Shown here in pieces: positions 47,409 through 55,407 of a stretch of 64,000 nucleotides of DNA. Position 1 is the first letter of the stretch. Each line of letters starts with the position of its first letter. The position numbers and the translations under genes are program-made. Under the pieces are notes generated by a model. The model had not been told where the DNA came from and did no database searches. It saw only the letters and a program-made list of their open reading frames with translations. The stretch spans positions 341,615 through 405,614 of the forward strand of contig NZ_ASJB01000015.1 of assembly GCF_000478275.1 (NCBI RefSeq). Direction: 5' to 3'. This DNA is from Amycolatopsis orientalis DSM 40040 = KCTC 9412. Lineage in GTDB: Bacteria > Actinomycetota > Actinomycetes > Mycobacteriales > Pseudonocardiaceae.

Positions 47409-47968
47409 CCGCGATGTCCTCGGAATGCACCCGCTACGTCCAGTTGTCCGCGGACGAGTTCCGCGCCCGGCTCCCCGAGGCGCTGACCATCTACGTCAAC
47501 GCCATGCGCTACCCCGAAGGCACGGCGGAACAACGCGCGCCGATGTGGCTCACGCACGCGCTGCGCGAGGGCTGGCGCTGCATGGCCGCGCTCGACGCGG
47601 ACGGCGTCCTGCTCGGGCTCGCCTACGGCTACAAGGGCCGCGGCGGCCAGTGGTGGCATGAGCAGGTCCGCCACGGCCTGACCCGCCGCGAGGGCCAGGC
47701 CGCCGCCGAGCACTGGATGTCCGACTACTTCGAGCTCACCGAGATCCACGTCAGCCCCGAAAGCCAGGGGAAGCGGATCGGTGAGGACCTCCTGCGACGG
47801 CTGCTCGACGGCGTGCCCAACGCCCACGTCCTCCTTTCCACGCCGGAAGGCACCAGCCGGGCCTGGAACCTGTACCGGCGCGTCGGATTCGTCGATGTGC
47901 TGCGGGACTACCACTTCGCCGGGGATCCGCGGGCGTTCGCGATCCTCGGCCGGACGCTGCCCCTTTAG
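47405..47968 (+). CDS. GNAT-family N-acetyltransferase
   Basis: 187 residues. Acetyl-CoA loop VSPESQGKRIGEDLLRRLLDG, then VLLSTPEGTSRAWNLYRRVGFVDV. The N-terminal half (FRARLPEALTIYVNAMRYPEGTAEQRA) is typical of the subfamily seen in many actinomycetes. GTG 47405 overlaps the YbaK stop, so the two are translationally coupled. It converges with the EamA gene over 4 bp. Confidence 0.88.
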   Translation: MTAMSSECTRYVQLSADEFRARLPEALTIYVNAMRYPEGTAEQRAPMWLTHALREGWRCMAALDADGVLLGLAYGYKGRGGQWWHEQVRHGLTRREGQAAAEHWMSDYFELTEIHVSPESQGKRIGEDLLRRLLDGVPNAHVLLSTPEGTSRAWNLYRRVGFVDVLRDYHFAGDPRAFAILGRTLPL

Positions 47969-48846
47969 GGCTTCGTATAGGCGACGGCGAGCGCGGCGAT
48001 GAGCACCGCCGCGCCGCACCAGCCCACCGCGCCGAGCCGTTCCCCGAGCACGGCCATCGACAGCAGCGCGGCGGTCAGCGGTTCGAGCAGGGCGGACAAC
48101 GCGGCCAGCACGGGATGCGCGCCTTCGAGGCCGCGGAAATACGCGGCGTACGCCAGCGCCGTGGGCACGACACCGAAGTAGAGGACGAGCGCGAGAACAT
48201 CAGCGTGGGGCGGCACCGCCATCCCGAACCACAGCGCGGCGGGTGCGAGCGCGGCGCCGCCGATCAGGCAGCCGAAAGCCGTGGTGGGCAAGGGTTCCAG
48301 CCCCTCGACGCGGGTCGCGGTCACCAGGGTCAGCGCGGCGAACCCGGCCGCGGCGAGCAAGGCGAACAGCACCCCGGCGACGTCGGCCTTCTCGCCGGGT
48401 GTCCACTGCAGCAGCGCGAGTCCGGTGAGGGAACCGGCCAGCGACACCAAAGTCCAGCGCGTCGGGAGTTTCCTGGCCCTGACGACCGTCACGACGGCGA
48501 GCAGCACGGGTGCGCTGCCGATGGTGGTCATCGTCGCGACGCTCACCGAACTCAGCGAGACAGCGGCGAAGTAGCTGGTCTGGAAGAGAGCGAACAGGCC
48601 GCCGACGGCCAGGAGGCGACGGCGGACCTCCCGCGTGCGCGGAAGGCCGCGGAGACCGCCGGTGAGCCAGAGATACCCGGTGGCGGCCACGCCGCCGATC
48701 AGCAGCCGGTAGGCCGCGACACTCAGCGGATGGAGTCCCGCGCGGGACGCCAACAGGGATCCGGCGAGGCCGCCGGTCCCCCAGAGGACACCGGCGAGGA
48801 CGAGCGCGGCCGACGATCGGGCGCGCGTGGGTACGGCAACGGACAT
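47965..48846 (-). CDS. EamA-family (DMT) transporter
   Basis: 293 residues with ten membrane helices in two EamA repeats (start of repeat 1 near 12, repeat 2 near 150); FGVVPTALAYAAYFRGLEGA is the repeat-2 signature. Drug/metabolite exporters of this type usually export amino acids or small metabolites. ATG 48846. The gene is preceded by a long GC-rich leader (48847-49075). Confidence 0.88.
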   Translation of the reverse strand: MSVAVPTRARSSAALVLAGVLWGTGGLAGSLLASRAGLHPLSVAAYRLLIGGVAATGYLWLTGGLRGLPRTREVRRRLLAVGGLFALFQTSYFAAVSLSSVSVATMTTIGSAPVLLAVVTVVRARKLPTRWTLVSLAGSLTGLALLQWTPGEKADVAGVLFALLAAAGFAALTLVTATRVEGLEPLPTTAFGCLIGGAALAPAALWFGMAVPPHADVLALVLYFGVVPTALAYAAYFRGLEGAHPVLAALSALLEPLTAALLSMAVLGERLGAVGWCGAAVLIAALAVAYTKP

Positions 48847-49075
48847 GGGGAAACGCTCCTGCGTCTGTCTGTCGGAAAGGACGTCGACGACGCGGGGTGC
48901 TTCAGTGCAGCACTAGGAGGCCGGGCGGCTGGAACGCCGCGCGGCCGGAGACACCCCGCTCAGGAGGCGGGGGGTGGGGTGACGAGAAAAATCCGGTGCA
49001 CGGGGCGAACGTATCAAGGGGGTGGCGGTGGGTGCACGTGAATTGCGGCACGGTGGCCGGGGCAGGCGGCAAGTG
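48847..49075 (-). promoter_or_regulatory. Upstream region and GC-rich leader of the EamA gene
   Basis: No gene in this stretch. On the minus strand TTGATA (about 49010-49015) with a weak -10 could start a leader of about 150 nt. The leader contains a strong stem (CACCCC / GGGGTG near 48950-48980) and AGGAG just before the EamA start. It could carry an attenuator, but I do not recognise one. Together with the adjacent palindrome it fills the 300 bp between EamA and DUF885 genes. Confidence 0.3.
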
Positions 49076-49126
49076 TCATGAGGGGTCCCCATAGGACGAA
49101 ATTCGTCCTATGGGGACCCCTCATGA
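49076..49126. repeat. Perfect 25-bp palindrome, TCATGAGGGGTCCCC family
   Basis: Arms 49076-49100 and 49102-49126 are fully complementary around one base. It ends 20 bp before the stop of the DUF885 gene (minus strand) and is its likely terminator. Confidence 0.95.
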
Positions 49127-49146
49127 AACGCGCGCGAGTAGAAGCG

Positions 49147-50832
49147 TCAGTCCAGCGTCGCCAGCATCTCCCGCAGCGTGTCCAGCCCCATCCCGCCGAG
49201 CGCCAGCGCCCGCGTGTGGAACTGCTTGATGTCGAAGGCGTCGCCCTGCCGGGCACGGGCCTCGTCGCGTGCGGCGAGCCACAGGCGTTCGCCGAGTTTG
49301 TACGACGGCGCCTGCCCCGGCCAGCCCAGGTAGCGGTCGATCTCGTCGTGCACGTGGGCCGGGTCGGTCACGGTCCGGGTGAGCATGAACTCCAGGCCGA
49401 GTTCGGGCGTCCACCGCTCGCCCTCGTGGAATCCGGTACCGGCCGGGATCTCGAGTTCCAGGTGCATGCCGATGTCGACGATCACCCGCGCGGCGCGGAA
49501 CAGCTGCTCGGACAACATGCCGAACAGTTCGCCGTCGTCGGCGAGGAATCCGAGGTCCTGCATCAGTCGCTCGGAGTACAGCGCCCAGCCCTCGGCGTGC
49601 CCGGAGGTGAACGCGAGCAGCCGCTGGTACTTGTCGAGCGACTTCGACTGGTCGACCGCGGTCGCGATCTGCAGGTGGTGGCCCGGCGCGCCCTCGTGGT
49701 AGACGGTGCTGACCTCGCGCCAGGTGGTGAACTCGTCCCGGCCCTGCGGCAGCGACCACCACATGCGGCCGGGGCGGGAGAAGTCCTCGCTGGGGCCGGT
49801 GTAGTACGCGCCGACGGTGCCGCCGGGCGGGGCGATCTTGCACTCCAGCTCCATCACCCGATCGGAGATGTCGAAGTGCTTGCCGCGCAACGACTTCAGC
49901 GCGTTGTCCGACAGGTTCTGCATCCAGGTCTGGAATTCCGACCGGCCGCGCACGACGTACTTCGGATCGGCGTCGAGGGCGGTGGCCGCCTCGGCCAGCG
50001 TGGCGCCGGGCTTGATCCGGGCGGCGACCTCGAGCATTTCCGCTTCGATGCGGGTGAACTCGGCCCAGCCCCAGGCGTAGGCCTCGTCCAGGTCGAGCGT
50101 GGCGCCGGTGAACACCCGGGACCACAGTTTGTACACCTCGGCGCCGACGGCGTCCTTGACCGGCGCGAGCGGGGCGAGTTCCGCGCGGAGGAAGCCGGCG
50201 AACTCCGCGTACGCCTCCTGTGCGGCGTTCGCGGCCTGGTCGAGTTCGGCGCGAAGCTGGTCGTTCACGCCCTTCGCGTCCGACACCATCGCGCTGAAGA
50301 ACCCGGTCTCGTCCTTGAGGCCCGCCCAGGTTTCGGCCTGTTCGGCGACCTTCCCGACCTGCCGCAACGCCGCCACCCGGCCGGCGCCCGCGGCCGCGAG
50401 CAGCGAGGCGCGGACACCGTCGAGCGCTTCGGGCACCTTCGCCATCCGGGCGGCGATGGTCGCCCAGTGCTCCGCGGTGTCGGTGGGCATGAGGTCGAAG
50501 ACCATGCGCAGGTCCTGCACGGGGCTCGCGATCACGTTCAGCGCCGCGAGGTCGAGACCCGCCTCGTGGATCTCCAGCTGCAACCCGGTCCGCTCGACGA
50601 AGACCGCCTTGGCCGCGCGTTCGCCGTCGTCGCCCGGTTCGGCCGCTTCGATGTCGGCCAGCGCGCGGGCGGCGATGGCGGCCCGCGCCGCGTGCCCGGC
50701 GGGCGAGTAGTCGGTCAGTTGGTCGTCGTATCCGGAGATGCCGAACGTCGTCGCCGCGACCGGGTCGGCCGCGGCGTACTCGTCGACGTACCGGTCACAG
50801 ATGTCATGCACACCGTGCGCAGTTGAAGCCAT
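49147..50832 (-). CDS. DUF885 protein (putative zinc carboxypeptidase fold)
   Basis: 561 residues. The central HEGAPGHHLQ motif in the C-terminal half supplies zinc-binding His and catalytic Glu in DUF885, and GHAEGWALYSERLMQDLGF follows with the third ligand region. The length fits the family, which includes predicted cytoplasmic metallopeptidases. No signal peptide. ATG 50832 was preferred to the GTG at 50841. Single gene 42 bp downstream of metF start side; substrate unknown. Confidence 0.85.
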   Translation of the reverse strand: MASTAHGVHDICDRYVDEYAAADPVAATTFGISGYDDQLTDYSPAGHAARAAIAARALADIEAAEPGDDGERAAKAVFVERTGLQLEIHEAGLDLAALNVIASPVQDLRMVFDLMPTDTAEHWATIAARMAKVPEALDGVRASLLAAAGAGRVAALRQVGKVAEQAETWAGLKDETGFFSAMVSDAKGVNDQLRAELDQAANAAQEAYAEFAGFLRAELAPLAPVKDAVGAEVYKLWSRVFTGATLDLDEAYAWGWAEFTRIEAEMLEVAARIKPGATLAEAATALDADPKYVVRGRSEFQTWMQNLSDNALKSLRGKHFDISDRVMELECKIAPPGGTVGAYYTGPSEDFSRPGRMWWSLPQGRDEFTTWREVSTVYHEGAPGHHLQIATAVDQSKSLDKYQRLLAFTSGHAEGWALYSERLMQDLGFLADDGELFGMLSEQLFRAARVIVDIGMHLELEIPAGTGFHEGERWTPELGLEFMLTRTVTDPAHVHDEIDRYLGWPGQAPSYKLGERLWLAARDEARARQGDAFDIKQFHTRALALGGMGLDTLREMLATLD

Positions 50833-50874
50833 GCCAGGCACGCTACCGGGACGGCGGGCTACTTCGGTACGGAC

Positions 50875-51759
50875 TTACGCGCGGGCCGGGACCAGGCCGA
50901 GCCTGCTGACCACCTCGCGCGTGGCCTTGGACCGGTTGAACGTGTAGAAGTGCAGGTCGGGGACACCTTCGGCGATGAGCCGCTCGCAGAGTTCGGTCAC
51001 CGTGTCGATCCCGGCGGCGCGGAAGGCCTTCGGGTCGTCGGCCAGCGGTTCGAGCCGGTCCAGGAGCCGCCGCGGCGCGGGCGCGCCGGACAGCTTGATG
51101 GTGGTGTGCAGGGTCCGCAGCGTGGTCAGCGGCATGATCCCGGGGATGACCAGCGCCTCACAGCCGGTGGCCGCGACCCTGTCCCGCAGGCGGAGGAAGT
51201 CTTCGGGCTCGAAGAACAGCTGCGCGATCGCGAAATCCGCGCCCGCGCGGAGCTTGCGCACGAGGTACTCGGTGTCGGCCTCGAGGTTCGCCGACCTCGG
51301 GTGGCCGTACGGGAAGGCCGAGACGCCGACGCAGAAGTCACCGAGCGAACGCACCAGCTCGACGAGTTCCTCGGCGTAGTTGAGCCCTTCCGGATGCGGG
51401 ACCCAGTCGCCGTAGACGTCACCCGGCGGGTCGCCCCGCAGCGCGAGGATGTTCCGCACGCCGACGGCGGCGTACCAGCCGATGACGTTGCGCAGCTCCG
51501 CGACCGAGTGGTTCACCGCGGTCAGGTGGGCCATCGGCACCAGCGTGGTCTCGGTGGCGACGCGGGCGATGCTGCGGATCGTGCCGTCGCGGCTGGACCC
51601 GCCCGCCCCGTAGGTGATCGACATGTAGGCCGGGTCCAGCGGCTCGAGTTCCCGGATCGACTTCCACAGCACGGCCTCGTCGGCCGCGTCGCGAGGTGGG
51701 AAGAACTCGATGGAGAACACGGGTCCATCACCCTGCAACCGCTCGACCACCGACGTCAT
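50875..51759 (-). CDS. metF: Methylenetetrahydrofolate reductase
   Basis: 294 residues, TIM barrel with FAD: FSIEFFPPRD, SITYGAGGSSRDGTI, HLTAVNHSVAEL, NILALRGDPPG and QLFFEPEDFLRLRD. It reduces methylene-THF to methyl-THF for methionine synthesis. Most catalytic features match the bacterial MetF form. Single gene, followed by the DUF885 gene on the same strand and divergent from the merB-like gene. Confidence 0.95.
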   Translation of the reverse strand: MTSVVERLQGDGPVFSIEFFPPRDAADEAVLWKSIRELEPLDPAYMSITYGAGGSSRDGTIRSIARVATETTLVPMAHLTAVNHSVAELRNVIGWYAAVGVRNILALRGDPPGDVYGDWVPHPEGLNYAEELVELVRSLGDFCVGVSAFPYGHPRSANLEADTEYLVRKLRAGADFAIAQLFFEPEDFLRLRDRVAATGCEALVIPGIMPLTTLRTLHTTIKLSGAPAPRRLLDRLEPLADDPKAFRAAGIDTVTELCERLIAEGVPDLHFYTFNRSKATREVVSRLGLVPARA

Positions 51760-51781
51760 ACCGCCATGTTAAGGGGGAAAG

Positions 51782-51817
51782 TCCATTGCCTGGGAGCCCC
51801 CTCTCAGGCAATGGACG
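51782..51817. repeat. Palindrome GTCCATTGCCTG in the metF/merB-like divergent gap
   Basis: GTCCATTGCCTG (51782-51793) pairs with CAGGCAATGGAC (51806-51817), and the stem extends inward by four more pairs. Unlike the others it lies upstream of both neighbours, so it cannot be a terminator; an operator or stray repeat copy is possible. Confidence 0.7.
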
Positions 51818-51896
51818 TGCGACTTCAGCCACGCGCGAACGGTTGCCGAGCGGCGCGCGGCTGGGGAGACTCGGGGACGAGCACCAGGGAGCCGCC

Positions 51897-52574
51897 ATGA
51901 GCGCCGAAACCGACACCAGCTGGGACGAGGACGTCCGCGTCGCGGTCTACCGCGCGTTCGCCGAGCACGGGAGGCCGCCGACGGCGCCGGAACTGGCCGA
52001 CGCGGCCCACGGATCGCTCGCGGTGGCGAAACAGGCGCTGCACCGGCTCGCCGAGCAGCGGCATCTGGTGCTCGACGCCCGCGAGCACGTCGTGATGGCC
52101 CATCCGTTCGCGGCGATCCCGCTGGGGTTCGCCGTGATGGGCACCGGCACGCTGTGGTGGGGCGGCTGCGCGTGGGACGCGTTCGCGATCCCGCATCTGG
52201 TGAAGGCCGAACCCGAGGTGCTGGTGGCCACGCGCTGCCGCGGCTGCGGTGAGCCGACGGCGCTGATGGTGGACGACCAGGCCCCGCCGAAGGGCGAGCT
52301 GGTCGCGCACTTCCTGGTGCCGGTGGCGCGGATGTGGGACGACGTGGTGCACACGTGCGCCAACCAGCGGCTGTTCTGCGGCGAGTCCTGTGTGGACGAA
52401 TGGCTCACCGAAACGGGGCAGGACAAGGGCCATGTCATGGACCTCGCGACGCTGTGGCGGCTCGCGGCCGGCTGGTACGAGGGCAGGCTCGAGCACGGCT
52501 ACACCCGCCGGGATCCGGCGTCCGCGGCCGCGTACTTCGCGGAGGCCGGGTTGAGCGGCCCGTTCTGGAGCTAG
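51897..52574 (+). CDS. Organomercurial lyase (MerB)-like protein
   Basis: 225 residues. N-terminal winged-helix-like part (12-60) and the MerB core: GTGTLWWGGCAWDAFAIP. The catalytic triad of MerB (Cys96, Asp99, Cys159 in the plasmid enzyme) is represented by Cys91, Asp94 and Cys154 with the same spacings (3 and 60 residues, 63 in total). Extra Cys114/Cys117 (CRGCG). No merA, merR or merT lies nearby, so mercury detoxification is not implied by context. ATG 51897. Converges with azlD. Confidence 0.8.
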   Translation: MSAETDTSWDEDVRVAVYRAFAEHGRPPTAPELADAAHGSLAVAKQALHRLAEQRHLVLDAREHVVMAHPFAAIPLGFAVMGTGTLWWGGCAWDAFAIPHLVKAEPEVLVATRCRGCGEPTALMVDDQAPPKGELVAHFLVPVARMWDDVVHTCANQRLFCGESCVDEWLTETGQDKGHVMDLATLWRLAAGWYEGRLEHGYTRRDPASAAAYFAEAGLSGPFWS

Positions 52575-52876
52575 ACCAAGAAGCGCAGAACGGCCGTGAC
52601 GGCGACCCCGCAGAGGATCGCGGCGAGCATCGTGACCCGCAGCAGGCAGGTCACCGCGACCGCGGCCAGTCCCGCGCACAGCGTCCAGTCGACCGCCGAC
52701 CAGGCGGGCCCGGTCAGGTCGGTGAGCACGAGACCGGCCAGGAGCGCGGGCGCGAGCAGGGCGATCACGCCGGTCAGCCGGGGCGGCAGTGGGCGGTCGC
52801 CGAGCAGGACCGGGCCCGCGGCCTTGAAGCCGATGCTGATCAGCGCGACGAGGGCGATGCCGAGCCAGAGTGTCAT
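52571..52876 (-). CDS. azlD: AzlD-family branched-chain amino acid transport protein
   Basis: 101 residues with three to four membrane helices (LWLGIALVALISIGFKA; GVIALLAPALLAGLVL; MLAAILCGVAVTAVL). AzlD is the small partner of AzlC in exporters of branched-chain amino acids. ATG 52876 overlaps the azlC stop (ATGA). Its end overlaps the merB-like gene end by 4 bp. Confidence 0.88.
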   Translation of the reverse strand: MTLWLGIALVALISIGFKAAGPVLLGDRPLPPRLTGVIALLAPALLAGLVLTDLTGPAWSAVDWTLCAGLAAVAVTCLLRVTMLAAILCGVAVTAVLRFLV

Positions 52877-53541
52877 CGCCGGACCCCCAGTCCCAGCAGC
52901 GCGGCGGCCGAGGCGCCGATCAGCGCGAGGCCGACCGGCACGAACAGGACCAGGACCCCGGCCAGGCAGGTGGCGATCGCCGCCGTCCAGACCGCCTGAC
53001 GCGAACGGCGCATCTCCTCGATGAGCAGGACCAGGAAGAAGCCGGGGAACACGACGTCGAGACCGAAACGCGTGACGACGTCCGGCGGTGGCGCGGCGAC
53101 GACGCCGAGCACCGTGCCCAGCACCCACGCCGGCAGCTGGACGATCGTGCAGCCGATGAGTTTCTCGCGGTCGAAGCGCCCTTCGCCGAGGTGGGCGGCG
53201 ACCCAAGAGCCGTCGACGACGGCCTGGCCCTCCCAGGCGCGGCGCAGGCGCCCGCCGCGCAGGTCCGCGGCGACGGCGGCGCCCATCGGCAGGAAGCGGG
53301 CGTTGATCAGGGCCGCGGCACCCACCGCGACGGCGAGGTTGCCGCCGCCCGCGAGCGCGGTGGCCATCGCGAACTGGGCCGAACCGGAGAACACGAGGAT
53401 CGACGCGGCGATCGGGGCCGCGATGCCCCAACCCAGGGTCTGGCTGTAGGCGCCGAAGGTGACACCGAGTACGAAGGTCGCGATACCCAGCCCGAGCCCG
53501 AAGCGGGCACCGGCGAGATAACGCTGCCGGAGGGTTGTCAT
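52873..53541 (-). CDS. azlC: AzlC-family branched-chain amino acid transport protein
   Basis: 222 residues, about seven helices: FVLGVTFGAYSQTLGWG, SILVFSGSAQFAMATALAGGG, ALINARFLPMGAAV. It forms the larger subunit of the AzlCD exporter. ATG 53541 was chosen over GTG 53547. Divergent from the CGNR regulator gene, which probably controls azlCD. Confidence 0.9.
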   Translation of the reverse strand: MTTLRQRYLAGARFGLGLGIATFVLGVTFGAYSQTLGWGIAAPIAASILVFSGSAQFAMATALAGGGNLAVAVGAAALINARFLPMGAAVAADLRGGRLRRAWEGQAVVDGSWVAAHLGEGRFDREKLIGCTIVQLPAWVLGTVLGVVAAPPPDVVTRFGLDVVFPGFFLVLLIEEMRRSRQAVWTAAIATCLAGVLVLFVPVGLALIGASAAALLGLGVRR

Positions 53542-53561
53542 GACCACGAGCCTAACAAGCT

Positions 53562-53571
53562 AAACTAGTTT
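53562..53571. promoter_or_regulatory. Palindromic site between azlC and the CGNR gene
   Basis: AAACTAGTTT is a perfect 10-bp palindrome in the 48-bp gap between the divergent starts, and TTGACC overlaps its right end. A likely operator of the CGNR-type regulator. Confidence 0.5.
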
Positions 53572-53589
53572 TGACCATTAGGAGGACAG

Positions 53590-54138
53590 GTGGACGGCCA
53601 CTGGGACGGGTACGACAGCATCGGCGGGAGCGTGCCGTTGGACCTGGTCAACACCATTTCGTGGCGCCGCGATCCCACCAGGCGGAAAGACCGGCTTTCG
53701 GATCCGGCGCGGCTGTCCGAGTGGGTCGTCCTGGTCGGCGCGGGGCCGGACCGCCTGGAGATCTCAGAGGCCGTCCTGGAGTCGGTGAAGTCCTTCCGCG
53801 AGACGCTCTACCGGGTGCTCGTGTCCGATCCCCCGGACGTCGGGGCCCTGCGAAAGCCGCTGCTCGCCGCGTACCGGCACGCCGACCTCGAGCCGTCCCT
53901 GCCACTGCGGTGGACGGTGCCGCTGGAGAACGGCGACGCGCTGCCGCACTTCCTCGCGCTGGCGACCGAGGAGCTGCTGCGGTCCGGGGACAGGGAACGG
54001 ATCCGGGAGTGCGAAGGGCCGGGGTGCGGCTGGGTCTTCACCGACCACACGCGCAACCGGTCGCGGCGGTGGTGCAGTTCGTCGGACTGCGGAAACCGGG
54101 CGCGGGCGAAGCGGCACTACGACAAGACGCGCGTTTAG
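53590..54138 (+). CDS. CGNR zinc-finger (ABATE-type) transcriptional regulator
   Basis: 182 residues. N-terminal ABATE-like domain (about 1-130: SVPLDLVNTISWRRDPTRRKD) and the C-terminal zinc finger with Cys-GPGC and SSSDCGNRARAKRHY, the CGNR motif itself (about 140-175). Such proteins are damage- or metabolite-responsive DNA-binding regulators. GTG 53590 has GGAGG upstream. Divergent from azlCD and probably their regulator. Confidence 0.88.
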   Translation: MDGHWDGYDSIGGSVPLDLVNTISWRRDPTRRKDRLSDPARLSEWVVLVGAGPDRLEISEAVLESVKSFRETLYRVLVSDPPDVGALRKPLLAAYRHADLEPSLPLRWTVPLENGDALPHFLALATEELLRSGDRERIRECEGPGCGWVFTDHTRNRSRRWCSSSDCGNRARAKRHYDKTRV

Positions 54139-54230
54139 TCCTCTGGATGCTGTAGTTGGCACTACGTACTACCGCATCGAGTCCTCTGGATGCGGTAGTT
54201 GCGCGAGGTAACTACCGCATCCAGAGGACT
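54137..54230. repeat. Palindromes, GTCCTCTGGATGCGGT family, copies 2 and 3
   Basis: Two tandem copies. The second is perfect: 21-bp arms 54180-54200 and 54210-54230. The first (about 54137-54180) is degenerate, sharing AGTCCTCTGGATGC and ACCGCATCGAG. The array overlaps the CGNR stop codon and lies 85 bp before crtE. Related to 43237-43284. Confidence 0.9.
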
Positions 54231-54315
54231 GAACGCGGGATGGGGCGCGTCTCGTTCGCCACATTCCACGGCACCCGACTGGGTCACGGAGGCGTCCTTC
54301 CCGGAGGATGTGCGC

Positions 54316-55407
54316 ATGGACACGTCCGCCTACGACGCCGAACTGCCCGCCCATGTCGAGCGGGCGCTGGCCGGGTTCCTCGAGCGCGCCGGTGCCGAAA
54401 TCCGCCGCACCGAACCGACCGTCGGCGCCGGGATCGACGCGCTGGCCGGGTTCGTGCTGGGCGGCGGCAAACGGCTGCGCCCGACGTTCGCCTGGTGGGG
54501 CTGGCGCGGCGCGGGCGGCGATCCGGCGGGGCCGGACGTCGAAGGCGTCCTGCAGGCGGTCGCGAGCCTGGAGCTGATCCAGGCGTGCGCGCTGATCCAC
54601 GACGACCTCATCGACTCCTCCGATTCACGCCGCGGCTCGCCGACGGTGCACATCGCGGGCGCGAAACTCCACGCCGACAGCGGCTGGCTGGGTTCGCCGA
54701 GCACGTTCGGGCTCGCGACCGCCGTCCTGGTCGGTGACCTCGCGCTGGCCTGGGCCGACGACATGTTCGGCGAGGCCCCGCTCCCGCCCGCGGCCCTGAC
54801 CGCCGCGCGGCCGGCGTGGCGCGCGATGCGCACCGAGGTCCTCGCCGGGCAGTACCTCGACGTCCGCACCCAGGCCACCGGCGACGCCTCCCCCGAGGCC
54901 GCGCTGCACATCTGCAAGCTCAAGACGGCCGCGTACACCGTCCAGCGCCCGCTCCACCTCGGTGCCGCGCTCGGCGGCGCCGACGACGCCCTGATCGCGA
55001 CGCTGCGCGAGTTCGGCGACGAGGTCGGCGTGGCGTTCCAGCTGCGCGACGACCTGCTCGGCGTGTTCGGCGACCCCTCGGTCACCGGCAAGCCGGCGGG
55101 CGACGACCTGCGCGAGGGCAAACGCACGCTGCTGGTCGCGCTGGGTCTCCAGCGGGCGGCCGAACAGGGCAAGGACGCCGCGGCGCGGGTCATCTCCGAC
55201 GCCATCGGCGACGCGCATCTGTCCGAAGACGCCGTCGAAAGCGTGCGCGAGGCACTGCAGGACGTCGGTGCCGTCGACGCGGTGGAACGCCGCATCGACG
55301 AGCTCACCGACTCCGCGATGGCGGCCCTCGACCGCGCTCACCTCGCCGAGCCCGCCCCCGCCGCGTTGACCGGGCTGGTCGTCAAGGCGACCCAGCGGAC
55401 CTACTGA
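54316..55407 (+). CDS. crtE: Geranylgeranyl diphosphate synthase
   Basis: 363 residues, all-helical prenyl-diphosphate synthase. First Asp-rich motif in LIHDDLIDSSDSRRG, second in FQLRDDLLGVFGD, with the basic GGGKRLRP. It makes the C20 precursor for phytoene. ATG 54316 has GGAGG 8 nt upstream. First gene of crtE-crtI-crtB; the next start overlaps its stop (TGATG). Confidence 0.92.
   Translation: MDTSAYDAELPAHVERALAGFLERAGAEIRRTEPTVGAGIDALAGFVLGGGKRLRPTFAWWGWRGAGGDPAGPDVEGVLQAVASLELIQACALIHDDLIDSSDSRRGSPTVHIAGAKLHADSGWLGSPSTFGLATAVLVGDLALAWADDMFGEAPLPPAALTAARPAWRAMRTEVLAGQYLDVRTQATGDASPEAALHICKLKTAAYTVQRPLHLGAALGGADDALIATLREFGDEVGVAFQLRDDLLGVFGDPSVTGKPAGDDLREGKRTLLVALGLQRAAEQGKDAAARVISDAIGDAHLSEDAVESVREALQDVGAVDAVERRIDELTDSAMAALDRAHLAEPAPAALTGLVVKATQRTY

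Noticed and set aside
48897..49094. Small plus-strand frame between EamA and DUF885 genes
   Set aside because: Low-complexity translation, no ribosome site, overlaps the leader and a palindrome.
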